DNA of 64,000 nucleotides from Sphingomonas sp. PAMC26645 (GTDB lineage: Bacteria; Pseudomonadota; Alphaproteobacteria; Sphingomonadales; Sphingomonadaceae): NCBI RefSeq assembly GCF_004795835.1, contig NZ_CP039249.1, positions 248,001 to 312,000 of the forward strand, given 5' to 3'. Under the pieces are notes generated by a model that saw only the letters and a program-made list of their open reading frames with translations, was not told the origin of the DNA and ran no database searches. Within the stretch, counting starts at the first letter, position 1. Every line of letters begins with the position of its first letter. A program made the position numbers and the translations under genes. Below are positions 49,974 through 60,200 of the stretch, one piece after another.

Positions 49974-50873
49974 ATGCTCGATGATTTCGTCCTCCAGACC
50001 ATCCTGCCGTCGACGCACGATCTCGGCGGGTTCAAAGTCCATCGCACGCTGCCGAACAAGGAACGGACGATGGTCGGGCCGTTCCTGTTCTTCGACCAGA
50101 TGGGCCCGGCTCATCTCGATGTCGGCCAAGGCATCGACGTGCGGCCGCATCCGCACATCAACCTGTCGACCGTCACATACTTGTTCGACGGCGCGATCGA
50201 CCACCGCGATTCGCTCGGCACGCAGGCGCGAATCGAGCCCGGCGCGGTCAATCTGATGACCGCGGGCCACGGCATCGTCCATTCCGAGCGCTCGCCCGGC
50301 GACGAGCGCGCCGAAGGGCCGAACCTGTCGGGTATCCAGACCTGGTTGGCGATGCCCGAGGCGGTCGAGGAGATCGACCCGGCGTTCGAGCACGCCACCA
50401 AGGCACAGCTGCCGACGATCGAGGCGCACGGCGCACGCTCGCGAATCATCATGGGGAGTCTGTGGGGCCAGACCGCGCCGACGACGACCTATTCGGGGAC
50501 GATCTACGCCGACATCGCGCTCGATCCGGGCGCGAGCGTGCCGATCGACGCCGCGGCCGAAGAGCGCGCGATCTACCTCGCGATGGGCGAGGCGACGCTG
50601 GAAGGCGTGAAGCTGGAGCCGCAGGTGCTGTACGTGCTGCGGCCCGGTATCTCGGCGACGCTGCGATCCGCGCATGGTGGTCGCGCGATGCTATGCGGCG
50701 GCGATGCGTTCACGACACCGCGCCACGTCTGGTGGAATTTCGTTAGCTCGAGCCGTGACCGGATCGAGCAGGCGAAACGCGATTGGAACGCGGGCAACTT
50801 CCCCAAAGTACCCGGCGACGAAAAGGAATGGATCGAAATCCCCGCGATCCCGAAAACGGTAAGCTATCCATGA
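49974..50873 (+). CDS. Pirin family protein
   Basis: 299 aa. HRTLPNKERTMVGPFLFFDQ, RPHPHINLSTVTYLFDGAID with the metal-binding His-x-His, and MTAGHGIVHSERS are pirin cupin motifs. Pirins bind Fe(II); some have quercetinase activity. It is co-transcribed with the Nudix gene. Confidence 0.94.
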   Translation: MLDDFVLQTILPSTHDLGGFKVHRTLPNKERTMVGPFLFFDQMGPAHLDVGQGIDVRPHPHINLSTVTYLFDGAIDHRDSLGTQARIEPGAVNLMTAGHGIVHSERSPGDERAEGPNLSGIQTWLAMPEAVEEIDPAFEHATKAQLPTIEAHGARSRIIMGSLWGQTAPTTTYSGTIYADIALDPGASVPIDAAAEERAIYLAMGEATLEGVKLEPQVLYVLRPGISATLRSAHGGRAMLCGGDAFTTPRHVWWNFVSSSRDRIEQAKRDWNAGNFPKVPGDEKEWIEIPAIPKTVSYP

Positions 50874-50875
50874 CT

Positions 50876-51101
50876 CCTCCCCTCCCGCCTGCGGGAGGGG
50901 GTAGGGGTGGGCACGCGCTATCGCCGCCCGCTCCGTTTGAAACTGGCCGCGAGCCCACCCCCGGCCCCTCCCGCGCACGGGAGGGGAGAACGCACCTTCT
51001 GCTCCCCTCCCGCTTGCGGGAGGGGTCGGGGGAGGGCATGACCAGCAGGCAGCGCGACGGGTAGGCCCTCCCCTAACCCCTCCCGCCAGCGGGAGGGGAA
51101 C
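50876..51101. repeat. Two bipartite inverted repeats in tandem, GGGAGGGG family
   Basis: First element about 50876-50998, second about 51001-51101. Each has CCCCTCCCGC(T/C)TGCGGGAG-type hairpins with GGGTGGGC or GGAGGGC inner arms in inverted orientation. The end of the second (GGGAGGGG, 51091-51098) lies 4 bp before the next ATG and could serve as its Shine-Dalgarno. Confidence 0.8.
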
Positions 51102-51102
51102 G

Positions 51103-51975
51103 ATGACACTACAACGCATCCCATTATCCACCGGCGTAGAACTCGACATCGCGATCAGCGGCGACCCCGCGTCCCCGCCAATCATCCTGCTCCACGGCTT
51201 CCCCGAATCGCACCGCACGTGGCGCGACATCGCCCCGGACCTCGCCCGCGACCATTACGTGATCGCCCCCGACCAACGCGGCTTCGCGCGCTCCTCCAAA
51301 CCCGAAGGCGTCGACAGCTACACCCCAGACAAGATCGTCGCCGACCTGATCGCGCTCGCCAATCACCTCAAGATCGACCGCTTCACGCTGGTCGGCCACG
51401 ACTGGGGCGGCGCGGTCGCTTGGATGGCGGCGCTGCGCCACCCCGAGCGCATCGCGAAGCTCGTCATTATCAACGCGCCGCACCCGCTCGTCTTCCAGCG
51501 CACCATGTTCGACGACCTCGAACAGCGCGCCGCCAGCCAGTATATCCGCGCCTTCCGCAACCCCGATCTCGAAAAGCACATCGAGTCGATCGGGCTCGAA
51601 ACCTTCTTCGACACCAGTTTCTCGAAACACGCCGATCTTGCCGCTATGGCCGAGGACAAGGCCGCCTATCTCGACGAATGGGGCCAGCCCGGCGCGATTA
51701 CCGGCATGCTCAACTGGTACCGCGCCAGCGCGATCGTCGTGCCCGAAATAGACGAGACCCCGCCCCGCCCCGCCTTCCTCGATGCACCGTTTCCGCCGAC
51801 CGCGATGCCAGTGCTGGTGATCTGGGGCATGCAGGACAGCGCGCTGCTGCCGAGCCAGCTCGACCTTGCCGAGTATGTGCCCGACCTCACGATCGAGAAG
51901 ATCGACGCGGGGCATTTCGTGCCGTGGCAAAAGCCCGATGCGGTGATCGCGGCGATGCGCCGTTGGGGTGTCTGA
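51103..51975 (+). CDS. Alpha/beta hydrolase, epoxide-hydrolase type
   Basis: 290 aa. Oxyanion motif LLHGFPESHRTW, nucleophile Asp in VGHDWGGAVAW, and the C-terminal His in DAGHFVPWQKP. An Asp nucleophile with HGFPE indicates an epoxide hydrolase or dehalogenase rather than an esterase. It uses the repeat next to its ATG as its probable ribosome-binding site. Confidence 0.9.
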   Translation: MTLQRIPLSTGVELDIAISGDPASPPIILLHGFPESHRTWRDIAPDLARDHYVIAPDQRGFARSSKPEGVDSYTPDKIVADLIALANHLKIDRFTLVGHDWGGAVAWMAALRHPERIAKLVIINAPHPLVFQRTMFDDLEQRAASQYIRAFRNPDLEKHIESIGLETFFDTSFSKHADLAAMAEDKAAYLDEWGQPGAITGMLNWYRASAIVVPEIDETPPRPAFLDAPFPPTAMPVLVIWGMQDSALLPSQLDLAEYVPDLTIEKIDAGHFVPWQKPDAVIAAMRRWGV

Positions 51976-52020
51976 CACGACCATCGCTCAGCGAAGTACG
52001 TACCCTTTGGCTAGGACACC

Positions 52021-52122
52021 CCCCTGGCGAAGGCCGGGGCCCGATCGGGGGACGGCCGTAACTCTGGGCAGCGCTACATTACTGCAACCTCTCCAATTGG
52101 ACCCCGGCCTTCGCCGGGGGGG
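52021..52122. repeat. Bipartite inverted repeat, CGAAGGCCGGGG family
   Basis: Left arm about 52021-52050 (CCCCTGGCGAAGGCCGGGG) and right arm about 52093-52122 (ACCCCGGCCTTCGCCGGGG) in inverted orientation, the same family as at 49414. The rest of the 292-bp gap to 52267 shows nothing else I can identify apart from the expected promoter region of the RcnB-like gene. Confidence 0.78.
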
Positions 52123-52267
52123 GGCGTATCCCGCTGCATATTTCCGCATGTAATCCCGAACCGTCCACCTGTCTGAATCCTGACCAGCGCATTCGGCGAT
52201 CGTTCAGCGCGGCGGGAGCAAAAGCCTGTCCATGCCGTTGATCCGGCGTCGAAACAGGAGAGCAGTC

Positions 52268-52747
52268 ATGCGTAAGATGATCCTTGCGGCCGTAGCCGCC
52301 GCCACCCTCGTCCCCACCTTCGCGACCGCGCAGAGCTATGGCGAAGTCCGTCGCGACCAGCGCGAAATCCGCGAGAGCCGTCGCGACCTCGATCGTGCAC
52401 GCCGCTACGGCGACCGCGGCGATGTCCGCGAAGCCCGCCAGGAGCTGCGCGAAGACCGCCGCGAGGCGCGCGAGGATTGGCGCGATTATCGGCGCACGCA
52501 TGGCAACCTCTATCGTCGTCCGGCCTATGCCGGCCCGCGCGGCTATCGCTATCGCCCTGTCAGCGTCGGATACCGGTTCGCGCCGGAATATTATGGCCGC
52601 AACTACTGGGTGAACGACTACCAGACCTACCGCCTGTCGCGCCCGGCCTACGGCTATCAGCGCTGGGTCCGCTACGGCCGCGACGTCGTCCTGGTCGACA
52701 CGCGCTCCGGCCGCGTCGTGCAGGTCAACAACGGCTTCTTCTACTAA
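52268..52747 (+). CDS. RcnB-like periplasmic protein
   Basis: 159 aa with a signal peptide (cut after TFATA). An Arg/Asp/Glu helix (EVRRDQREIRESRRDLDRAR) precedes the Tyr/Arg-rich RcnB domain (FAPEYYGRNYWVNDYQTYRL, VLVDTRSGRVVQVNNGFFY). RcnB relatives affect nickel/cobalt homeostasis in enterobacteria; in this group the role is unproven. Confidence 0.85.
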   Translation: MRKMILAAVAAATLVPTFATAQSYGEVRRDQREIRESRRDLDRARRYGDRGDVREARQELREDRREAREDWRDYRRTHGNLYRRPAYAGPRGYRYRPVSVGYRFAPEYYGRNYWVNDYQTYRLSRPAYGYQRWVRYGRDVVLVDTRSGRVVQVNNGFFY

Positions 52748-52766
52748 GACCTTCTACCAAGTTTGG

Positions 52767-52792
52767 GCGGCCCGGGAGCGATCCCGGGCCGC
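52767..52792. terminator. Bidirectional terminator-like hairpin
   Basis: Perfect inverted repeat GCGGCCCGGGA-GCGA-TCCCGGGCCGC between the converging RcnB-like and DUF2332 genes. The stem is very stable; no T-run follows on either side. Confidence 0.65.
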
Positions 52793-52808
52793 ACTCGTAT
52801 CCGGCGCC

Positions 52809-53909
52809 TCAGTCCTTCTCGTACGCTCCACGTCGCATGACATAATCGCGCGTCTCGTACGGCGGCGACAATCCCTCGACCCAGGCGCCATGCGCGTGCG
52901 TCAGCGCGACCAGCTCCATCGCCCGATCGCCCGGCCAACCGCGGACACGAACTTCGTGCCGGTGAAGGTCGCGGTTGGGCTCCATCATCACCCAGCCGAG
53001 CGGCCTCTCCGCCGTCGCCCGAGCCCCCGCCGTATCCATCGCCACCCGGATCCGTTCGCGAGACGCCGGCGGCAGATATTGCCACACCACCGAATGCATC
53101 AGGACACGCGTCGTCCCCGCCGGCTGCGGTTCGGCCAACCGCGCCTCGACCCAGTCCGCCGCATCGCCTTCGACCAGATCGACGCCGCCCGCGCGCACCA
53201 TGGCGATCGCGGCCGCAAGCCGCGCCTGTCGCTCGACCGCATCGACCCAGACATACGCCTCGAGTCGCGCCGCCGCGACCGGGTCGGCGACGTCGACTGG
53301 GTGGATATCGACGCCGCGTGTCGACTCAATCTCGACTGGGGCGCTTGGCGGCGGCGCGCCACGCCATTCGGGGCGGATCGTCACCGGCGATGCCGATGGC
53401 CCGGCATTCACGCCGTTAAGGTCGAACCGATAGCGATCAATCAGCAGGTTCAGCCCCGCGCTCGATCCGATCTCCAGCACCTCGAACCGCGGCCCGTACC
53501 GCTCGGCGAGGTGCAGTATGCCGGTCATCATCCCCGCGGACCGTGCCGCCTCGTTGGTCTGCGGCGGCCCGTCGAGCCAGGGCAGCAACGCCGCATCATG
53601 AATGGTGAGCGTTGCGTTCAGCGTCATTTCGACCGAAGCCGGGTCGGTCTTGGCGCCCGAGAACACCGCCGACAAGTGCGGATCGACGCCCGCGCGGTGG
53701 AGTGCATGCAACCCGCCCACCAGCCGCAGCGCCAGCGCATCGGCGACCGGCTCGCCCGGCCAGTCGAGCACCCGCCGGCCCGTCTCGCTCTTGCGGTCGA
53801 GCGCGTCCGTCAGCGCCGTGCAGACGCGAGCCGTGATGGGCGCGTCCATCGCGGTGCAATAGCCCGCCTGGATGTCGAACGCCGCACGGTTAGCCGGTTC
53901 ATTTGCCAT
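52809..53909 (-). CDS. DUF2332 family protein
   Basis: 366 aa with family hallmarks [40 protein letters not shown], and [19 protein letters not shown]. The EIGSSAGLN motif resembles the SAM-binding glycine loop of methyltransferases, so a methyltransferase-like fold is likely. Biological role unknown. Confidence 0.88.
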   Translation of the reverse strand: MANEPANRAAFDIQAGYCTAMDAPITARVCTALTDALDRKSETGRRVLDWPGEPVADALALRLVGGLHALHRAGVDPHLSAVFSGAKTDPASVEMTLNATLTIHDAALLPWLDGPPQTNEAARSAGMMTGILHLAERYGPRFEVLEIGSSAGLNLLIDRYRFDLNGVNAGPSASPVTIRPEWRGAPPPSAPVEIESTRGVDIHPVDVADPVAAARLEAYVWVDAVERQARLAAAIAMVRAGGVDLVEGDAADWVEARLAEPQPAGTTRVLMHSVVWQYLPPASRERIRVAMDTAGARATAERPLGWVMMEPNRDLHRHEVRVRGWPGDRAMELVALTHAHGAWVEGLSPPYETRDYVMRRGAYEKD

Positions 53910-53955
53910 GCGCAGGTTGTTGCACCCGCCAAGCCCCCCCCGTAAAGCCCGGCGC

Positions 53956-54624
53956 GTGCCAGATTCTCAGATCATTATCGCCGTCCCCAAGGGACGCATC
54001 CTCGCCGAGGCCCTGCCGTTACTCGCGCGCGCGGGGGTGCATCCCGAAGCTTCGTTCTCGGACGAGAATTCGCGTGCGTTGCGCTTTGCGACCAACGATC
54101 CAGCGATCTCGCTGATCCGGGTGCGCGCGTTCGACGTCGCCACGTTCGTTGCGCACGGTGCGGCGCAACTCGGCATCGTCGGGTCGGACGTGATCGCCGA
54201 GTTCGGCTATTCGGAGCTTTACGCGCCGGTCGATCTTGGCATCGGGCATTGCCGGTTGTCGGTCGCCGAACCTGCCGAGATGGCCGCGCAGGACGATCCG
54301 CGCGGCTGGAGCCATGTCCGCGTCGCGACCAAATACCCGCATGTGACGGCGGCGCATTTCGCGTCGCGGGGCGTCCAGGCGGAGTGCGTGAAGCTCAACG
54401 GCGCGATGGAACTGGCGCCGACGCTGGGGCTGGCACCGCGGATCGTCGATCTCGTGTCGTCCGGCCGCACGTTGCTGGAAAACGGCTTGGTGGAGGTCGA
54501 GACGATCATGGAAGTCACCAGCCGCCTAGTGGTCAACCGCGCTGCGATGAAGACGCGCAGCCGGGTGGTTCCGCTGGTCGAGGCGTTCCGTCGCGCGGTC
54601 GAAGCCCAGGAGATCGCAGCATGA
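53956..54624 (+). CDS. hisG: ATP phosphoribosyltransferase, short form
   Basis: GTG at 53956 gives 222 aa starting [20 protein letters not shown]. The PRPP loop region [22 protein letters not shown] is intact. It lacks the C-terminal regulatory domain, so it is the short form that works with HisZ, which is not in the window. It catalyses the first step of histidine synthesis. A repeat separates it from hisD. Confidence 0.94.
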   Translation: MPDSQIIIAVPKGRILAEALPLLARAGVHPEASFSDENSRALRFATNDPAISLIRVRAFDVATFVAHGAAQLGIVGSDVIAEFGYSELYAPVDLGIGHCRLSVAEPAEMAAQDDPRGWSHVRVATKYPHVTAAHFASRGVQAECVKLNGAMELAPTLGLAPRIVDLVSSGRTLLENGLVEVETIMEVTSRLVVNRAAMKTRSRVVPLVEAFRRAVEAQEIAA

Positions 54625-54637
54625 TGGCCGACCTTCT

Positions 54638-54746
54638 GCTCCCCTCCCGCTTGCGGGAGGGGTCGGGGGAGGGCACGCCCGCCCCGATCGCACCATGCGA
54701 GGCTATGTCATTCCTTCCCCTGACCCCTCCCGCAAGCGGGAGGGGA
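54638..54746. repeat. Bipartite inverted repeat between hisG and hisD, GGGAGGGG family
   Basis: Left part about 54638-54675 (CTGCTCCCCTCCCGCTTGCG...) and right part about 54712-54746 (CCCCTGACCCCTCCCGCAAG...GGGAGGGG) in inverted orientation. It fills the whole hisG-hisD gap and ends 3 bp before the hisD GTG. Confidence 0.8.
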
Positions 54747-54748
54747 AT

Positions 54749-56044
54749 GTGATCCGCCTCAACACCACCGACGCAGAATTCGCCACCCGCTTCACCGCAC
54801 TCGTCGAGGATCGCCGCGAATCCGACGCGGGCGTCACACAGGACGTCGCCGCGATCATCGCGGCCGTCCGCCGCGACGGTGAAACCGCACTCCGCGACCT
54901 CACGCAGAAGCACGACCGCCACGACCTTGAAGCCACGGGCTGGCAGATCGACGCCGCCGACTGCAAGGCCGCGTTCGAGGCGCTCGATCCGGACCTGCGC
55001 ACCGCGCTCGAACTCGCCGCCACTCGCATTCGCGCGTATCACGAGAAACAACGGCCGCTCGACAGCGACTCGGTCGACTCTGCTGGCGTAAGGCTCGGCG
55101 CACGCTGGTTGCCCGTCGATGCCGCCGGCATCTACGTCCCCGGTGGACGCGCCGCCTACCCCTCGTCGCTGCTGATGAATGCGATCCCCGCCAAGGTTGC
55201 GGGCGTCGGCCGTCTCGCGATGGTTACGCCGACACCGGATGGCCAGATCAACCCGCTGGTCCTTGCCGCCGCACATCTCGCGGGCGTCGATGAAGTCTGG
55301 CGAGTCGGTGGCGCGCAGGCTGTCGCAGCGCTCGCGTACGGCGCAGGCCGGATCGAGCCGGTCGACGTGATCACCGGCCCCGGCAACGCCTGGGTCGCCG
55401 AGGCCAAGCGCCAGGTCTACGGCGTCGTCGGCATCGACATGGTCGCGGGCCCTTCCGAGATCGTCGTCGTCGCGGACGCGCTCAACGACCCCGAATGGAC
55501 CGCCGCCGACCTGCTCAGCCAGGCTGAGCATGACACGACCACGCAGTCGATCCTGTTCACTGACGACGCAGCGTTCGCCGACAAGGTGACGGACGCCGTG
55601 GACCGCCAGTTGCGCGACCTCGCCACCGAAGCCGTTGCGCGCGTTGCTTGGGACACCAACGGCGCGATCGTCGTCGTCGACACCCTGGCGGACGCGATCC
55701 CGCTGGTCGACCGCCTCGCCGCCGAGCATCTCCAGCTGGCGATCCCCGATCCGCAGGGCTTCTTCGACCGGATCCGTCACGCCGGCTCGGTGTTCCTTGG
55801 CCGCTACACGCCGGAAGCGATCGGCGATTACGTCGCCGGGCCGAACCACGTCCTCCCGACCGGCCGCCGCGCGCGATTTGCCAGCGGACTGTCGGTGCTC
55901 GACTTCATGAAGCGCACCAGTTTCCTGGCATTGGACGAAGCAGCCCTGCGCGAACTCGGCCCTGCGACCGTTGCACTGGCCAACGCCGAAGGGCTCCCTG
56001 CGCACGCAAAATCGGTGGCTTTGCGGCTGCGACTCAACAGTTAG
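54749..56044 (+). CDS. hisD: Histidinol dehydrogenase
   Basis: GTG at 54749 gives 431 aa starting VIRLNTTDAEFATRFTALVE; GGGAGGGG from the repeat is its only Shine-Dalgarno-like element. Motifs: YVPGGRAAYPSSLLMNAIPA, VGGAQAVAALAYG, GPGNAWVAEAKRQVYG, and AGPSEIVVVAD, plus zinc-site residues (SQAEHD). It oxidises histidinol to histidine. An upstream in-frame ATG in the repeat would add repeat-encoded residues and is rejected. Confidence 0.95.
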   Translation: MIRLNTTDAEFATRFTALVEDRRESDAGVTQDVAAIIAAVRRDGETALRDLTQKHDRHDLEATGWQIDAADCKAAFEALDPDLRTALELAATRIRAYHEKQRPLDSDSVDSAGVRLGARWLPVDAAGIYVPGGRAAYPSSLLMNAIPAKVAGVGRLAMVTPTPDGQINPLVLAAAHLAGVDEVWRVGGAQAVAALAYGAGRIEPVDVITGPGNAWVAEAKRQVYGVVGIDMVAGPSEIVVVADALNDPEWTAADLLSQAEHDTTTQSILFTDDAAFADKVTDAVDRQLRDLATEAVARVAWDTNGAIVVVDTLADAIPLVDRLAAEHLQLAIPDPQGFFDRIRHAGSVFLGRYTPEAIGDYVAGPNHVLPTGRRARFASGLSVLDFMKRTSFLALDEAALRELGPATVALANAEGLPAHAKSVALRLRLNS

Positions 56045-56048
56045 ATTG

Positions 56049-56173
56049 GTTCACGCGGAGGCGCAGAGACGCGGAGGTGTCGACCTTGCCGCGTAGCGGA
56101 CCTTCAATCATCGGCGGATGAAGAGATCGAAGCGGCTGCGCCGCACGCAACATCTCCGCGCCTCCGCGTGAAC
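56049..56173. repeat. Bipartite inverted repeat, TTCACGCGGAGGCG family
   Basis: Left arm GTTCACGCGGAGGCGCAGAG... (56049-56079) and right arm CATCTCCGCGCCTCCGCGTG... (56151-56173). A third repeat family, seen once, between hisD and nusB. Confidence 0.75.
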
Positions 56174-56246
56174 AAGCCTTCTTCCCGTTCCGTCCGAGAC
56201 GCAAAGGGCTGACACACCGCCGCACCACGCCTACAGGCAACCGCTT

Positions 56247-56702
56247 ATGACTCGAACCGCCCCCCGCACCAAGGCGCGTGCCGCCGCTCGCCTCGCCGCC
56301 GTCCAGGCGACTTACCAGCACGAGATGGAGGGCACCGCGATGCCCGTCCTGCTCAACGAATTCCACCAGCACCGGCTTGGCGCGACGATCGAAGACGTCG
56401 AATATGCCGAGGCCGATGTCGACTTCTTCGACGATCTGGTGACCGGCGCCAACGCGCGCGCCGGCGAGATCGACGTGCTGATCGAGGGCAAGCTGGCCAA
56501 GGGCTGGACGCTCGCCCGGCTCGACAAGCCGATGAAGGCGATTATCCGCGTTGGTACGTATGAGCTGCTGGCGCGCAAGGACGTGCCGGTCGCTGCGGTG
56601 ATCAGCGAGTATGTCGATGTGGCGCATGCGTTCTACGACAAGCGGGAATCGGGCTTCGTGAACGGGCTGCTTGATGGCATCGCGAAGGAAGTGCGCGCCT
56701 GA
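56247..56702 (+). CDS. nusB: Transcription antitermination factor NusB
   Basis: 151 aa, all-helical: RTKARAAARLAAVQATYQHE, LARLDKPMKAIIRVGTYELL, and PVAAVISEYVDVAHAFYDKR with SGFVNGLLDGIAKE. It binds boxA RNA with NusE in rRNA antitermination. It precedes thiL, a common alphaproteobacterial order. Confidence 0.95.
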   Translation: MTRTAPRTKARAAARLAAVQATYQHEMEGTAMPVLLNEFHQHRLGATIEDVEYAEADVDFFDDLVTGANARAGEIDVLIEGKLAKGWTLARLDKPMKAIIRVGTYELLARKDVPVAAVISEYVDVAHAFYDKRESGFVNGLLDGIAKEVRA

Positions 56703-56706
56703 CGGA

Positions 56707-56810
56707 CTCCCTCTCCCCTCCGGGGAGAGGGTCGGGGTGAGGGGCTGCCAAGCAGTGCGGCGCCCGGAACGGCCCCTCACCCCAGCCCTCTCCCCGGAGG
56801 GGAGAGGGAG
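56707..56810. repeat. Bipartite inverted repeat, CTCCCCGGAGGGGAG family
   Basis: Left arm 56707-56744 and right arm 56773-56810 pair over about 38 bp (CTCCCTCTCCCCTCCGGGGA... / ...CCGGAGGGGAGAGGGAG). It fills the nusB-thiL gap and ends 6 bp before the thiL GTG. Confidence 0.8.
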
Positions 56811-56816
56811 CAGAGA

Positions 56817-57710
56817 GTGACTGAGGCCGAGTTTATTGCTGCTTTGCGCCGCCTCCCGCTGCATCCGGCGGCGCGTGGTCTGAACGACGATACCGCGCTG
56901 CTCGACGTGGGCCCGCTCGTCGTCACTACCGACACGCTGGTCGAAGGCGTGCATTTCCTGCCGACCGACCCTGCGCAGGACATCGCGTGGAAGCTGGTCG
57001 CGACCAACCTCTCCGATCTGGCCGCCAAGGGCGCTAGACTCGAAGGCATCCTCCTCAATTACCCGCTTGGTGACGATGCGTGGGACCGCGCGTTTCTCGA
57101 AGGGCTCGCGGAAGCCCTGACGGCCTTCGACACGCGCATCATCGGCGGCGACACCGTGACGCTTCCCCCGAACGCCCCCCGCGTCCTTACCGTCACCGCG
57201 TTCGGCAGCGATGCCGCCGCCCCTGCTCGCAATGGCGCACGCAACGGCGACGCGCTTTACGTCACGGGCACGATCGGCGACGCTAGCGCTGGGCTCGCGA
57301 TCGCACTCGGTGCACAAGGCCCAGCCGAACTCCTCGCCGCGTACCGGCGCCCACAGCCACGGCTCGGCGACGGCCGCATCCTCGGTCCCCAGGTCCATGC
57401 GATGATGGACGTGTCCGACGGCCTGCTCATCGACGCGTCCCGCATGGCGCTCGCCAGCAACCTCGCCGTCCGCATCGACCTAGCGCGCATTCCCCTTTCC
57501 GACGCCTATCGCACCTTCTCCGGCGACCGGCTCGCCGCAGCCACCGCGGGCGACGACTACCAACTCCTTTTTGCTGCACCGCAAGATTTCCTTACCGACG
57601 CCACGCGGATCGGCGCGTTCTCAGCCGGTTCGGGGCTTACCCTTCACGACTGCGGCAAACCCGTCCCGCTCCCGCCAAGTCTAGGCTACGAACACCAACC
57701 CAGAGGATAA
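56817..57710 (+). CDS. thiL: Thiamine-monophosphate kinase
   Basis: GTG at 56817, with GAGAGGGAG from the repeat upstream; 297 aa. NDDTALLD, TTDTLVEGVHFLP, KLVATNLSDLAAKGA, IIGGDTVTLP and VHAMMDVSDGLLID are the AIR-synthase-fold metal and nucleotide motifs. It makes thiamine diphosphate in the last step. Confidence 0.94.
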   Translation: MTEAEFIAALRRLPLHPAARGLNDDTALLDVGPLVVTTDTLVEGVHFLPTDPAQDIAWKLVATNLSDLAAKGARLEGILLNYPLGDDAWDRAFLEGLAEALTAFDTRIIGGDTVTLPPNAPRVLTVTAFGSDAAAPARNGARNGDALYVTGTIGDASAGLAIALGAQGPAELLAAYRRPQPRLGDGRILGPQVHAMMDVSDGLLIDASRMALASNLAVRIDLARIPLSDAYRTFSGDRLAAATAGDDYQLLFAAPQDFLTDATRIGAFSAGSGLTLHDCGKPVPLPPSLGYEHQPRG

Positions 57711-57801
57711 CTTGCGCAATGCCCCTGCACTGATAAGTTCCTTACATCGGGACTCGGCAAAGCCGGGACCGGAGAGGACCTGACAAGAGGGATAGCGCCG
57801 T

Positions 57802-59958
<2,157 letters not shown>

Positions 59959-60200
59959 ACTGAACTGGATCGCCGATCGGCCAGTTACGCTAGTCGCTCT
60001 GCGATCCATTCACCGCCCGGTACTTCAATATTTGCCATCCATTCCCGCGCGATAACAAGGCTGTGCGCCGCGTGCGCAATTTCCACTCAGTCCGATCGAC
60101 CTCGGTGTTGCACTGATCCGCTGCAGCCTCCTCTTGTGCCGGCTACCGAACGCGATACTCTGCGCAAACGGTCGTTGGGGAATGGCCGGGGGGACTGATA

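Noticed and set aside
54533..56005. Leftward 490-aa frame over hisD
   Set aside because: It is antisense to hisD and includes repeat sequence; no family features.
56034..57398. Leftward 454-aa frame over nusB and thiL
   Set aside because: It covers two recognised genes and two repeats on the other strand.
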